Shown: piece by piece, positions 36,144 to 46,048 of the stretch
How positions within the stretch are numbered: the first letter of the stretch is position 1
Layout: every line of letters starts with the position of its first letter
Origin: Rhodocyclaceae bacterium
GTDB taxonomy: Bacteria; Pseudomonadota; Gammaproteobacteria; Burkholderiales; Usitatibacteraceae
Direction of reading: 5' to 3'
Length of the DNA stretch: 64,000 nt
Assembly: GCA_020247395.1 (NCBI GenBank)
Contig: JADCJC010000029.1
Location: forward strand, 1-64,000
The notes under the pieces: model-generated
Seen by the model: the letters and a program-made list of their open reading frames with translations, nothing else
Told to the model about the DNA's origin: nothing
Databases searched by the model: none
Program-made: the position numbers and the translations under genes

Positions 36144-37160
36144 GTGTCCTCTACCGCCTCGATGTTTGACCAAGCGCGTGCTCTTGCCCCAGGTACGACG
36201 GCAGCAGTTGTTATTGCTATTGCGGCGTTGTTTCTTGCTGAACACTACGGCGCATCAGCGATGTTGTTTGCACTACTGCTTGGGATGGCACTTAACTTTC
36301 TTGGGCAGGAAGGTCGCACTGTGGTCGGTGTGCAGTGGAGCGCGTCAACACTTCTGCGTATCGGCATCGCCCTACTTGGCCTGCGCATTACGGTGACAGA
36401 AATATCGCAACTAGGCTGGCCGGTCACCGTAATGGTCGTTGTCGCCGTCGTGCTGACGATTGGTGTAGGCGCTTTTCTTTCAAGATTCACCACCGGCGCA
36501 AGAGATTTTGGCGTTCTCACCGGAGGTGCTGTCGCTATTTGTGGTGCATCGGCGGCATTGGCAATCTCGGCCGTGTTGCCGCGCCACGCCCACTCTGACC
36601 GTGACACCACCTTTACCGTCATTGGCGTAACGGCCCTGTCAACCATTGCCATGGTGATCTACCCGCTTATCTCACATGCACTGGGGTTCAGTGAACGTCA
36701 CGCCGGCGTTTTTCTTGGTGCCACGATCCACGACGTCGCACAGGTCATTGGTGCTGGCTTTTCCGTTTCGCCCAATGCTGGCGAAACTGCAACGATCGTC
36801 AAACTACTGCGTGTTGCGATGTTGCTGCCTGTTATTCTTGTGTTGTCGATCATGCTGCGGCGTGGTCAAGATCAGGCTGCGGCAGCCGGTGCCGGTAAGC
36901 GGCCACCGTTGTTGCCATGGTTTGCGGTGGCCTTCGGTGTTTTGGTGTTGGTCAACAGCTTGGTAGCCATTCCCAAAGGAATCAGCGGCTTCTTCATTGA
37001 AGTTTCGCGGTTTCTGTTGGTCACCGCGATTGCGGCGATTGGCATGAAAACGCAGCTGAAAGAACTGACAGTGCTAGGATGGCGACCAGTCATCTTAATC
37101 GTCTCGGAAACACTTTTTCTCGCCATACTTATCGTGTTGGTCCTGCAATGGGTACGCTGA
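36144..37160 (+). CDS. YeiH family membrane protein (putative sulfate exporter family)
   Basis: A 338-residue protein with about ten hydrophobic segments and family motifs GIALLGLRITVTEISQLGWP, TGGAVAICGASAALAISAVL and GATIHDVAQVIGAGFSVS. The GTG start at 36144 is used. The C-terminus overlaps the ogt start by 13 bases, implying co-expression. The substrate of this family remains uncertain. Confidence 0.88.
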   Translation: MSSTASMFDQARALAPGTTAAVVIAIAALFLAEHYGASAMLFALLLGMALNFLGQEGRTVVGVQWSASTLLRIGIALLGLRITVTEISQLGWPVTVMVVVAVVLTIGVGAFLSRFTTGARDFGVLTGGAVAICGASAALAISAVLPRHAHSDRDTTFTVIGVTALSTIAMVIYPLISHALGFSERHAGVFLGATIHDVAQVIGAGFSVSPNAGETATIVKLLRVAMLLPVILVLSIMLRRGQDQAAAAGAGKRPPLLPWFAVAFGVLVLVNSLVAIPKGISGFFIEVSRFLLVTAIAAIGMKTQLKELTVLGWRPVILIVSETLFLAILIVLVLQWVR

Positions 37161-37702
37161 GCCGCGCGGCGCTCGACAAATTTGATGCGCGTTTGATTGC
37201 CCCATTTGGAACCATTGGTATCAACGCCGATGATCACGCGGTGACCTCGCTTGTGTTTTTAGGCCCTGATATCAGCGCGAAGGCACCGACGAAGAACACG
37301 TTGGCCCACTTGGCATGTGTGCAGCTAATGTCATACCTCAATAATCCGAAATTCGTCTTTGATTTGCCGGTGCGGCTTACCGGTAGCAAACATCAGCTCG
37401 ATGTCTGGCACGCGATGCAGCAGATCAGCGCTGGCAATACCATTACCTACGGCGCGCTTGCCGAAGAAATCGGCTCGAACGCACGCGCGGTCGGTACCGC
37501 CTGCGGAAAAAATCCGGTGCCGATTGTGGTGCCGTGCCATCGAATCGTTGCGGCTTCCGGGCTTGGTGGCTTCATGGGCGGCAAGCGAGAGGATCCGCTT
37601 GTGATCAAGCGCTGGCTACTGACACACGAAGGCGCCACGGTCGTTTCCACAGTCGGCGGCAAGGCCGCTGGAAAATCGGCCAACACTCGATCCTTGTTTT
37701 GA
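37148..37702 (+). CDS. ogt: Methylated-DNA--protein-cysteine S-methyltransferase
   Basis: A suicide repair protein that removes alkyl groups from O6-alkylguanine. It has the helix-turn-helix-like TYGALAEEIGSNARAVG and the active-site PCHR with Cys130 (counting from 37148), then GGFMGG. The ATG at 37148 (MGTLSRAAL) gives 184 residues; longer reading would run inside the YeiH gene. Confidence 0.93.
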   Translation: MGTLSRAALDKFDARLIAPFGTIGINADDHAVTSLVFLGPDISAKAPTKNTLAHLACVQLMSYLNNPKFVFDLPVRLTGSKHQLDVWHAMQQISAGNTITYGALAEEIGSNARAVGTACGKNPVPIVVPCHRIVAASGLGGFMGGKREDPLVIKRWLLTHEGATVVSTVGGKAAGKSANTRSLF

Positions 37703-37710
37703 CCACGTTG

Positions 37711-38625
37711 ATGACTGATCGTTCCTGCGATGTATTGATCGATCAGTTCACTGACAGCCTTTGGCTGTCTGATGGACTGTCCAAAAATACTATTGAGAGT
37801 TATCGGCGTGACCTCGTTCAACTAGACATTTGGCTCAGCAAATACGGTCGCAAAGACAACCTCTCACTCTCCACGCTCGACAGCACGGATTTGCAGGCGT
37901 ATTTCGCCCACCGCATCAGTGTTGATCGCGCTAGTCCGAAAACTACCGCGCGATTGACTTCAACACTCAAACGCTTCTACCAGTACTTGCTCCGTGAAAA
38001 ATTGCTCGAAGTCGATCCCAGTGCGGCTATCGACGCACCGAAGCTTCCGCGCAGTTTGCCGAAATCACTGTCGGAGGCAGATGTTGAATCACTGCTTGCC
38101 GCCCCCGACGTGGAAACCCCGCTTGGCCTGCGTGATCGGGCAATGTTGGAGACTCTGTATGCAGCGGGACTGCGAGTGACCGAATTGGTTGGTCTGCCGC
38201 TCGCACAGTTAAGTTTGAATCAACAGGTTGTTCGTGTGATGGGCAAGGGTAGCAAAGAGCGCCTCGTGCCGCTTGGCGAGGTTGCTGCTGAATGGTTGAC
38301 GCGTTACATCAGCACTGCGCGCAACCAAATTCTTGATGGTCGTACTTCTAACGATTTGTTCATCACGGTGCGCGGCGCAACCATGTCACGACAGATGTTC
38401 TGGAACATCATTAAGCGTTATGCCATCAAGGCGGGAATTTCGGCGACAATTTCGCCACACGTGCTGCGCCACGCATTTGCGACACACTTGATCAACCACG
38501 GCGCGGATCTGCGTGTTGTGCAACTACTGCTCGGCCATGCCGACATCACCACCACACAGATTTACACCCACGTCGCACGCGAACGTCTAAAGGCGATTCA
38601 CGCCGAACATCACCCTCGTGGCTAA
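37711..38625 (+). CDS. xerD: Tyrosine recombinase XerD
   Basis: With XerC it resolves chromosome dimers at dif. It is 304 residues from ATG 37711, with an N-terminal SAM-like core-binding domain (DGLSKNTIESYRRDLVQ) and a catalytic domain with Arg in ETLYAAGLRVTELVGLP, HVLRHAFATHL and LLGHADITTTQIYTHV containing the nucleophilic tyrosine. Eight bases after ogt. Confidence 0.95.
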   Translation: MTDRSCDVLIDQFTDSLWLSDGLSKNTIESYRRDLVQLDIWLSKYGRKDNLSLSTLDSTDLQAYFAHRISVDRASPKTTARLTSTLKRFYQYLLREKLLEVDPSAAIDAPKLPRSLPKSLSEADVESLLAAPDVETPLGLRDRAMLETLYAAGLRVTELVGLPLAQLSLNQQVVRVMGKGSKERLVPLGEVAAEWLTRYISTARNQILDGRTSNDLFITVRGATMSRQMFWNIIKRYAIKAGISATISPHVLRHAFATHLINHGADLRVVQLLLGHADITTTQIYTHVARERLKAIHAEHHPRG

Positions 38626-38643
38626 TTCATTTCTAATGTCCGA

Positions 38644-39126
38644 ATGAGCAAACACTCCGAAACACCGGCAACCATGATGCTGAAAGAACATGGCGTCAGT
38701 TACGGCGAACACATTTATGACTACGTTGAACACGGTGGCACTGGCGTTTCGTCGACTGCGTTAGGCGTGATCGAACATCATGTCGTCAAGACGCTGATAT
38801 TCGAGGACGACAAACGCGCCCCAATGTGTGTGCTGATGCACGGTGATCGCAAAGTCTCGACCAAGGAACTGGCACGGCAAATCGGCGCAAAACGTGTCTC
38901 CCCGTGTAAGCCTGAAGACGCACATCGCCACTCCGGTTATCAGGTCGGCGGCTGCTCGCCGTTCGGGCTGCGTAAACCCATGCCGGTTTACATGCAGAAA
39001 TCTGTTCTGGATATCGAACGCATCTACATCAACGGCGGTAAACGTGGCTTTCTGGTGTCGATGCCGCCGTCAGAAATTGTGCGGGTCGTCAAGCCGACGT
39101 TAGTTGATGTGGCGTTAATCGAATAG
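38644..39126 (+). CDS. ybaK: Cys-tRNA(Pro)/Cys-tRNA(Cys) deacylase YbaK
   Basis: A trans-editing domain that hydrolyses mischarged Cys-tRNA(Pro). It is 160 residues, with TALGVIEHHVVKTLIFEDD, the family lysine region and the GYQVGGCSPFGLRKPMPVY signature. It follows xerD by 18 bases. Confidence 0.92.
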   Translation: MSKHSETPATMMLKEHGVSYGEHIYDYVEHGGTGVSSTALGVIEHHVVKTLIFEDDKRAPMCVLMHGDRKVSTKELARQIGAKRVSPCKPEDAHRHSGYQVGGCSPFGLRKPMPVYMQKSVLDIERIYINGGKRGFLVSMPPSEIVRVVKPTLVDVALIE

Positions 39127-39133
39127 GTCAGCA

Positions 39134-39328
39134 TTAGAGGATTCGCAAAATCAGCGTGAACAACAACGAAATCAAGATCGTTGTGGTGATGGGCAGATAG
39201 ATTAGCCTCCCTCTAAAGCGAAACTGCAAATCGCCCGGTAGTCGACCCAAACCCAGCTTGTTGAGTGTTGGTGCAAGCAGCCCGAGCAAGACCACACCGG
39301 CCACAATCACCAATATCCACTTCAGCAC
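39134..39328 (-). CDS. DUF2905 small membrane protein
   Basis: A 64-residue protein with two hydrophobic segments around GLGRLPGDLQFRFRGR, the DUF2905 signature. It begins three bases after folB on the same strand, so probably in one operon. Function unknown. Confidence 0.85.
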   Translation of the reverse strand: MLKWILVIVAGVVLLGLLAPTLNKLGLGRLPGDLQFRFRGRLIYLPITTTILISLLFTLILRIL

Positions 39329-39331
39329 TCG

Positions 39332-39745
39332 TTAGCTCGACATGTTGTCATTTGTGCCGCTTGAGGAGGAATTCGATTTGGCCACGCTAGGATCATGGCG
39401 CGAACGCGCAATGGTGACGCCAACCTTCTTCACACCACGCATATGACCAATCTTGGCCACACTAATTTTTACCCACTCGGCATGAAAATCACGAAATAGC
39501 ACCTGGGTAATGTGCTCGGCCAACGCTTCAAGCAGTTTGAACTTCGCCTCTTTTAGGTCGCTTCGAACTCGCTCGACGACCTTGCCATAGTCAATCGTGT
39601 CGCGGATCGAATCGCTGCTGCCGGCCCGGTGGGTGTCGAGCCCAATATCCAGATCGAACTCAAGGGTTTGCGGTCGCTGCTGCTCCCATTCGTACACGCC
39701 GATCCACGCATCGGCACGAAATTCACGTATAAAAATGATGTCCAT
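39332..39745 (-). CDS. folB: Dihydroneopterin aldolase
   Basis: Converts dihydroneopterin to hydroxymethyl-dihydropterin in folate synthesis. It is 137 residues from ATG 39745 (MDIIFIREFRADAWIGVYEW), with IDYGKVVERV, FKLLEALAEHI and a late lysine-bearing ISVAKIG. Upstream in-frame sequence is not conserved. The last 20 residues are a low-complexity Ser/Asn tail. Divergent from plsY. Confidence 0.93.
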   Translation of the reverse strand: MDIIFIREFRADAWIGVYEWEQQRPQTLEFDLDIGLDTHRAGSSDSIRDTIDYGKVVERVRSDLKEAKFKLLEALAEHITQVLFRDFHAEWVKISVAKIGHMRGVKKVGVTIARSRHDPSVAKSNSSSSGTNDNMSS

Positions 39746-39869
39746 TGGTTGGATCAGAAGTGCATGCCAAGAGAGAGCATGATTGGTATCGGAAGGGACG
39801 CAGCACAAAAGCGGGAAACGCGCGATTCGTTCATATTACTTACAACTGCCTATTGTAAAGTAGTCACCC

Positions 39870-40505
39870 ATGAATACCTTGATTGCCTTCACTGTCGCGT
39901 ACCTCATCGGCTCACTTTCGTTTGCCGTTATTGTCAGTAAGCTCATGGGATTACCGGATCCCCACTCCTATGGCTCCGGTAACCCTGGCGCGACCAATGT
40001 CCTGCGGACCGGCAAAAAGCTCGCGGCGCTTCTCACGTTGGCAGGTGACGCGGGCAAGGGCTGGTTTGCCGTTTGGTTGGCGCAACGCGTTGCCGTGGAC
40101 TTTTCGCTGAACGAGACCACCCTCGCAGCCGTCGCACTCGCCGTATTTATTGGACATTTATTCCCGATCTTTTTCCGTTTCCAAGGCGGCAAAGGTGTCG
40201 CCACCGCAGCAGGAATTTTGCTTGCGATCAATCTCTGGCTAGGGTTGGCAACGCTCGCGACATGGCTGGTCATCGCCGTGTTTTTCCGCTATTCGTCATT
40301 CGCCGCACTGGTCGCATCGATATTTGCGCCGTTCTACTCAGCCTACCTGTTTGGCTTTACCGTTTATTTTCCAGCGGTGTTTGTGATGTGTCTGCTCTTG
40401 ATTTGGCGGCACCGCGAAAACATCACCAAGCTGATCAATGGCACCGAGTCCAAACTCGGCAGCAAAAAGACTCCGGCCGAGGCACCTTCGGCTATTGAAC
40501 AGTAA
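39870..40505 (+). CDS. plsY: Glycerol-3-phosphate acyltransferase PlsY
   Basis: An inner-membrane enzyme that acylates glycerol-3-phosphate with acyl phosphate, the first step of phospholipid synthesis. It is 211 residues with five hydrophobic segments. The three family motifs are visible: [36 protein letters not shown] and the RHREN near the end. Confidence 0.96.
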   Translation: MNTLIAFTVAYLIGSLSFAVIVSKLMGLPDPHSYGSGNPGATNVLRTGKKLAALLTLAGDAGKGWFAVWLAQRVAVDFSLNETTLAAVALAVFIGHLFPIFFRFQGGKGVATAAGILLAINLWLGLATLATWLVIAVFFRYSSFAALVASIFAPFYSAYLFGFTVYFPAVFVMCLLLIWRHRENITKLINGTESKLGSKKTPAEAPSAIEQ

Positions 40506-40517
40506 ACTCTCCATTAG

Positions 40518-40555
40518 ACGGGCGTTTTCAAGCAAAACTGGCTGGAAACGCCCGT
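40518..40555 (+). terminator. Hairpin downstream of plsY
   Basis: A 10-bp perfect stem, ACGGGCGTTT/AAACGCCCGT, with an 18-base loop, starting 13 bases after the plsY stop. No clear U-tract follows, so termination is only likely. Confidence 0.45.
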
Positions 40556-40762
40556 GCTTACGAGACTTTCTAGTTTTACCGAAGAGTCACATTCGACGGT
40601 CATCCGTCGGCAAATCATGCCGCTTAGTCCGGCGAAATCGCAGCTTATCGCGCCGATAAAAAAAGGCTCGTGAAACACTTGCGCAACGCGATAAACGACC
40701 ATAGACTTCGACGCCTATCCTTCCACCCAATTACCATTTCCTCACTTTTTTCAGGGCTATTT

Positions 40763-42850
40763 ATGAATCACTCTGCTAAATCGCTACTACGCGTGTTTTC
40801 AGTTGCTTGCGCCACTTGGCTCGCGACTGGTGCGATGGCACAAACAACGACAGAAAGCCTAACGGCCGAGGCTACCGCTATCAAGGCTAGCGCAATCCCG
40901 TTGGAAACATTCTTGCGGCGACCTGAATTCCAGGATATGTCGCTGTCACCAAACGGTGACTTTTTGGCCGCCGTTTCCCCGTTCAAAGGTCGTGGCAACT
41001 TAGTTGTCATCGACCTTGCCCAACGCAGTCGCCGTCTTTTGACCAGTTTCGAGACGACTGACGTCGCCAACTTTTACTGGGTAAACAACAAACGTATATG
41101 TATGCGTGTAGCCGATGGCCAAGATGTAACTGGCAACTTTAGCTATCGCGGCACATTCTGCATCAACACTGATGGAACAGAGTTTGCTGATTTCACCCGC
41201 ATCGACAAGAAGAGCAGTACGGACCAAGGTCGTGCAATCTTGTTCAATCCCGTCCGGGCCGTCGGCCCTGATTCGGTTGAGTACATCATTTCCATGCCCG
41301 CACGAAGCAGCCGATCGAATGATCTTTATCGCTTTAACACCATCACTGGCCGCTACACTTTGCTCACGTTCAACAGTCCTGGTGACGTCGAGCGCTGGAT
41401 TCTCGACCGCAACCAGGTGCCAAGAATTGCGGTCACTAGCGAACCACGCCAAGGTAACGAAACCTTCACGCGTATCGGCATCTGGCATCGCGAAAGCGCC
41501 GACGCAAAGTGGGAAAAATTGTATGAAAATCGCCAGACATGGGGGGTCACAGTTGGCGACGCAATTTCACCGATTGCATTCGACTACGACAATACAACCG
41601 TTTACATGGCGTCTAACATCGGCCGTGACAAGATGGCTATCTTCAAATACGATACCAAGACCAAGAAATTCGGTGAACTTGTTTTCGAACACCCACTGAT
41701 CGATCTCACAGGTGGCCTGCTATTCAGCAACGAAAAGAAGAAGCTGGTGGGGATTCGGTACAGCGCGGAAATGCCCGCTACCAAGTGGCTCGACCCTGAG
41801 CTAGAGACGCTCCAGAAGCAAATTGATGCGGCGATTCCGGGTAACGTCAACAACATCGGCGTGGTTGAAGAAAAATCCAAGCGATTACTGATGATCTCGG
41901 CTTCGCCAACCAATCCAGGCCAGTACTTCCTGTACGACAACGAGGGCAAATCAATCGAGCCGCTGGTGAAGCGTCGTGAGTGGCTCCCGCCATCTAGCAT
42001 GCCAGAGCGCAAGTTCATCAAGTACAAGGCGCGTGATGGCATGGAAATCCCCGCATGGGTCACAATTCCGAAGGGTACTAGCGGGAAAAACCTGCCACTA
42101 GTGCTTCATATCCATGGTGGCCCGCAAGTGCGTAATTACTACGGTATCCAGTGGCAAGGCCGCACACCTATCGCACAGTTCTTGGCGTCGCGTGGCTATG
42201 TTGTTCTTGAACCAGAGCCCCGCGGCTCGACTGGGTTTGGGCGCAAACACTACGAATCGTCTTACAAGCAGTGGGGCCTCGCGATGCAAGACGACCTCAC
42301 CGATGGTGCGTTGCATCTAGTCAAGGAGGGCCTAGTCGATAAGAACCGTATGTGCCTGTATGGCGGTTCCTATGGCGGTTACGCAAGCTTGCAGGGGGTA
42401 GTGCGTGAGCCTGACCTGTGGAAATGCACCGCGCCGGTCGTCGCTGTGACAGATTTATTCCTGTTACAGCAGGTGCAACACTCCGATATCGCTGAACGCG
42501 GTGACAATTCCCTCGACACTGAATTTACAGTGGCGGTCGGTGATAGCAAGCGTGACGAGGCGCAGTTTACGAAGACCTCTCCCGCTCGTAACGTCGACAA
42601 AATCAACATCCCCGTTTTATTGTCAATGGGCTCTGACGACCGTCGTGTACCGATTATTCACGGCAATGATTTCGTCAAAAAAATGCAGGCAGCGGGGCGC
42701 GGAAACCTCGTTGAATACGTGGTCTATAACGGCGAAGGACATGGCTTTAACAAGGATGCCAATGTGTTGGATCACTTTGGACGACTGGAAAGATTCCTCG
42801 CCAAGAATATCGGTGATGAATCCCAGAAACGTCTGGTAGCCTCCAAGTAA
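40763..42850 (+). CDS. S9 family prolyl-oligopeptidase-type peptidase, exported
   Basis: A 695-residue secreted serine peptidase from ATG 40763, which opens a signal peptide ending near TGAMAQ. The N-terminal half is a beta-propeller; the C-terminal half is an alpha/beta hydrolase with HGGPQVRNYYG, the nucleophile in GGSYGGY (Ser536), Asp in SMGSDDRRVP (625 or 626) and GEGHGF (His660). Probably a periplasmic dipeptidyl- or acylaminoacyl-type peptidase. A terminator follows. Confidence 0.9.
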   Translation: MNHSAKSLLRVFSVACATWLATGAMAQTTTESLTAEATAIKASAIPLETFLRRPEFQDMSLSPNGDFLAAVSPFKGRGNLVVIDLAQRSRRLLTSFETTDVANFYWVNNKRICMRVADGQDVTGNFSYRGTFCINTDGTEFADFTRIDKKSSTDQGRAILFNPVRAVGPDSVEYIISMPARSSRSNDLYRFNTITGRYTLLTFNSPGDVERWILDRNQVPRIAVTSEPRQGNETFTRIGIWHRESADAKWEKLYENRQTWGVTVGDAISPIAFDYDNTTVYMASNIGRDKMAIFKYDTKTKKFGELVFEHPLIDLTGGLLFSNEKKKLVGIRYSAEMPATKWLDPELETLQKQIDAAIPGNVNNIGVVEEKSKRLLMISASPTNPGQYFLYDNEGKSIEPLVKRREWLPPSSMPERKFIKYKARDGMEIPAWVTIPKGTSGKNLPLVLHIHGGPQVRNYYGIQWQGRTPIAQFLASRGYVVLEPEPRGSTGFGRKHYESSYKQWGLAMQDDLTDGALHLVKEGLVDKNRMCLYGGSYGGYASLQGVVREPDLWKCTAPVVAVTDLFLLQQVQHSDIAERGDNSLDTEFTVAVGDSKRDEAQFTKTSPARNVDKINIPVLLSMGSDDRRVPIIHGNDFVKKMQAAGRGNLVEYVVYNGEGHGFNKDANVLDHFGRLERFLAKNIGDESQKRLVASK

Positions 42851-42872
42851 GAATCTGACCGACAAAGCTGCG

Positions 42873-42904
42873 AAAGGGCACTCTTCGTGGGTGCCCTTTT
42901 TTTC
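42873..42904 (+). terminator. Intrinsic terminator of the S9 peptidase gene
   Basis: AAAGGGCAC and GTGCCCTTTTTTT arms around a short loop, about 20 bases after the stop. Confidence 0.9.
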
Positions 42905-42952
42905 TCAGCCCCTAGCAAATCACCATCTTGTTCACCGGAGACCTCGCCGATC

Positions 42953-43885
42953 ATGAAACTTAAGAATCCTGGCCAATGGCTATTGGCGCTATGTTCGTCG
43001 CTAATGGCGCTGAATACAACAGTGGCAGTTGCGTCACCAGTAACGGACGCGGCAAAGGCAGCCGTCAAAATTTCGGTGGCACAAAACACCGCTTATGAAT
43101 TTGTAGTGAATGTTGACCATGAGAAGCTGCGATATCGGTTCGTTACCTTCATACCCAACTTCGAGTCGCCTGCTGAAGGTCTGGCCTACCAACGATCACT
43201 GATGGGATGGAAGGGTGACTACTTGTTCGTCCGACATCAATGTGGCCAGATTGCCGAGTGGCGTTGCATCGTTGACCAAGTTTTTACCCTAGCAAATAAT
43301 CGTCTCATTCACCTTGGTGCCGTTGAAAGCGCAGCTTGCAAAGAGCTCGGCTGCAAATATCAACCAGAAACGGGCATCTTTTCGGATATCTACGACCTTT
43401 ATCAGGTTAACCCGGTAACCGGTGCAACCGATGCACCACCACTAGGCATCGCCCGTCGAGTATTAGGGACCACACTCGTCACTGACCTCGACGAGACTTG
43501 GAAGATGAATGAGTCGCTCTATCGAACAAGTCTAGCTTGCCTGAATCAGGTGGCGAAGATTGGCTTTGATACTCCGTGTACCAATAAGCAATCGGCATGG
43601 AGCGCAGTTGTTGCAGTTGCAAAGCTGACACATTACACAAACCGATTTTATGAGCGCGATGCGCTATTCACCAATCAGGCTGTTAGTTACTGTACAAAGT
43701 CTGCCGATACACGGTGTCAATGGCGTGTGGCGGGTGTACAGGACTATTTTCAACGCTTCCAACCGGGTGCGAATCCGATCTACAATCCGTCCCCGGTGAC
43801 GCTGGTTAACGCAACAACCGCAGAGCCAAAAGCCACACAAGTCGAGAAGCTTGAAACCGGTAAGTCAATCAAACTCAAGTTATAG
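42953..43885 (+). CDS. Exported protein of unknown function
   Basis: A 310-residue protein from ATG 42953 (MKLKNPGQWL) with a signal peptide ending near VAVAS. The mature part has about ten cysteines, some paired closely (CGQIAEWRC, CKELGC), suggesting periplasmic disulfides. No family recognised. Its first residues resemble the start of the protein at 12433, possibly by chance. Downstream of the S9 peptidase but after a terminator. Confidence 0.65.
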   Translation: MKLKNPGQWLLALCSSLMALNTTVAVASPVTDAAKAAVKISVAQNTAYEFVVNVDHEKLRYRFVTFIPNFESPAEGLAYQRSLMGWKGDYLFVRHQCGQIAEWRCIVDQVFTLANNRLIHLGAVESAACKELGCKYQPETGIFSDIYDLYQVNPVTGATDAPPLGIARRVLGTTLVTDLDETWKMNESLYRTSLACLNQVAKIGFDTPCTNKQSAWSAVVAVAKLTHYTNRFYERDALFTNQAVSYCTKSADTRCQWRVAGVQDYFQRFQPGANPIYNPSPVTLVNATTAEPKATQVEKLETGKSIKLKL

Positions 43886-44074
43886 CGACCGCTTGCGAGC
43901 TAGCGTAGCGTCTTGTGGCACACGGCAATGCCGAGTTCATTTAACAAGAACCGATGCTTTGCAATAAAACCGCAAGGGAGACTTCACCGTGTTGTTCGTT
44001 GGGGCAGGGCAAGCACCGGTCGACATCCGTGGGTAACGCGTGCAATCCGGCAAGTACACATCCGCATCTAGGCG

Positions 44075-44926
44075 TTATTTTTCCGACACCACAGAAGCGG
44101 TTTCTACGACGACTGGCCGGGAAGGGTCTGCAATCCACTCACTCCAGGATCCCGCATAAAGGCGTGAGCCAGTAAGCCCTGCATATTCCATCGCAAAAAT
44201 GTTTGCGCACGCTGTCACACCAGACCCACATTGGTGCACAACTTCACTTCCTGCCTCAACGATATTGGCAAATGCATCGCGCAGTACGTCGGGCGCTTTC
44301 ATTGTAAGGTCTACGTTGAGGTTCTCTTTATAGAAACGATTTACCGCACCCGGAATGTGCCCTGCAACGGGATCAATCGGTTCGACTTCACCGCGATAAC
44401 GCTCAGGGGCCCTCGCGTCGATTAGCGTCAAGCCTGATTGATTAACTCTGTGCAATAGCTCGTTTACCCCAACGACCATTAGTGCGTCGGACCGTCCGGC
44501 GAAGGGCGAGCGCCGTGTTTGCGGGATGGCAGTATGTAACGTGTGCCCCGCTGCCACCCAATTCTGCACGCCACCGTCGAGCAGCGATACATTTCGCAAC
44601 CCAACCCAGCGGCATAGCCACCATAAGCGTGCGGCAAACTGGCCACCGACATCATCGTACGCAACGACTGTCGAACGCTCGGTAACGCCATGTCGTGCCA
44701 AAAATGCGCTGAATGCCGCGGGCGAAGGTAGCGGGTGTCTTCCGTTAAGGCCGGTCTTCTCTCCGGATAAATCCGTATCGAGATTGGCAAAGAAGGCTCC
44801 GGGCACATGTCCCTCTCGGTACATGCTTTCACCCTTACCCGCATTCATCAGGTCATGCCGACAATCAAACACTATCCAATCCGGGTCGGTTGCGTGGGTG
44901 GCAAGAGTTTGGGGTGAGACCAACAT
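44075..44926 (-). CDS. Two-domain sulfurtransferase (rhodanese / 3-mercaptopyruvate type)
   Basis: A 283-residue protein with an inactive N-terminal rhodanese domain (WIVFDCRHDL ... HVPGAFF) and a catalytic C-terminal one with LIDARAPERYRGE and the active-site loop CGSGVTAC. The CGSGVTA loop is usual for 3-mercaptopyruvate sulfurtransferases. It follows the EamA gene on the minus strand. Confidence 0.93.
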   Translation of the reverse strand: MLVSPQTLATHATDPDWIVFDCRHDLMNAGKGESMYREGHVPGAFFANLDTDLSGEKTGLNGRHPLPSPAAFSAFLARHGVTERSTVVAYDDVGGQFAARLWWLCRWVGLRNVSLLDGGVQNWVAAGHTLHTAIPQTRRSPFAGRSDALMVVGVNELLHRVNQSGLTLIDARAPERYRGEVEPIDPVAGHIPGAVNRFYKENLNVDLTMKAPDVLRDAFANIVEAGSEVVHQCGSGVTACANIFAMEYAGLTGSRLYAGSWSEWIADPSRPVVVETASVVSEK

Positions 44927-44964
44927 CGCAACGTCTCCAATCAGTAGCGAACAAAATTCTCGAG

Positions 44965-45852
44965 CTAGTCTTCTTCTGCGGGAAGTGTGGGCTTGCCCTT
45001 CACCGAGGCAGGCTTTTCACTCGCAAACTTTGCCATAAGTCCACTCGCCACGATTATCGCCATACCAAGCCAAGCCATCGGTGGAAGTTTTTCATCAAAA
45101 AACACCAACCCGAATATCGCCGCGAAGATAACGGTGGAATAGGCAAACGCTCCAACGACGAGTGTGTTGCCGCTGTGATATGCCCGCGTCATCGCTAATT
45201 GTGCGATGGTTGCTGCCACACCCAATCCAACCAGCGGCCAGATGTTGCTAGTATCGACCGGATGAAATTCGCCCTGCCAGACGGTTTGCGCCAATGCCGA
45301 GCCAACAAATCCGGCCAAACCAAAATAGAACACCACACGCCACTCCGGTTCGCCGACTTCGCCAAGTTTCTTCACATTCGCATACGCGCAGGCGGCGAAG
45401 AAGCCGGAGCTCAAGCCGATCAAACCAGCATGCACGTTATCGTCCGAAAAAGTGGGTTGCAGCAACAGCCCCACACCGATAAAGCCGAGAACAATGGCTA
45501 CCACCAGCATCGGCCGGAATCGTTCGCCGAGCAATGACGTCGAGAGCACCGTCAGCCACAACGGCGAGGTGTAGTTCAGCGTGATGGCGGTGGCAAGGGG
45601 GAGCTGGGTCATGGCGTAGAAGTACCCTACCAGCGAAATGGTGCCGGTGGTTCCTCGCCAAAAGTGCCCCTTCCAAAATTGTGTCGCCAGCGACTGCCGC
45701 CGGATCATCACGACCACGCCAATGACCGTCAACGCAACCAGCGAACGATACATCGACAACTCTGCGCCGGAGAATTGTGTACCGAGCAGCTTGGCAAACG
45801 CGCCCATCGTGGCAAATAGGGCACCGGCTATCAACATCCATGACGATGTCAT
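44965..45852 (-). CDS. EamA/DMT family transporter
   Basis: A 295-residue inner-membrane protein with ten hydrophobic segments in two EamA repeats (WMLIAGALFATMGAFAKLL; GLVFFDEKLPPMAWLGMAII). The drug/metabolite transporter superfamily; the substrate is unknown. Confidence 0.9.
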   Translation of the reverse strand: MTSSWMLIAGALFATMGAFAKLLGTQFSGAELSMYRSLVALTVIGVVVMIRRQSLATQFWKGHFWRGTTGTISLVGYFYAMTQLPLATAITLNYTSPLWLTVLSTSLLGERFRPMLVVAIVLGFIGVGLLLQPTFSDDNVHAGLIGLSSGFFAACAYANVKKLGEVGEPEWRVVFYFGLAGFVGSALAQTVWQGEFHPVDTSNIWPLVGLGVAATIAQLAMTRAYHSGNTLVVGAFAYSTVIFAAIFGLVFFDEKLPPMAWLGMAIIVASGLMAKFASEKPASVKGKPTLPAEED

Positions 45853-45920
45853 GCGCTGCCCCGAACGCGATGCGCTACGAAGTGCCCGGACGAGCGTGAA
45901 CGATTAACCGAGAAAATTGG

Positions 45921-46027
45921 GCACCGGCCTACGCCGGTGCGACAACCTGTTTGTCGCAGCTTGCCTCCGCGTGGACAAGCGCTAGGCAGCCGCAAACAAA
46001 AAGGGCAGGTGCACCCTGCCCTTTTCG
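45921..46027. terminator. Hairpin and bidirectional-looking terminator between Rieske and EamA genes
   Basis: GCACCGGCCTACGCCGGTGC at 45921-45940 is a perfect 8-bp hairpin. At 45998-46026 AAAAGGGCAGG/CCTGCCCTTTT, with a TGCA loop, forms a strong stem with A/T tracts on both sides. It lies 22 bases after the Rieske gene stop on the minus strand. Confidence 0.8.
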
Positions 46028-46048
46028 TGAATTGCATCGCTGCGAGCA

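Noticed and set aside
43886-44074. 6S or other structural RNA in the gap before the sulfurtransferase
   Set aside because: Some short hairpins are visible but no consensus of a known RNA could be matched.
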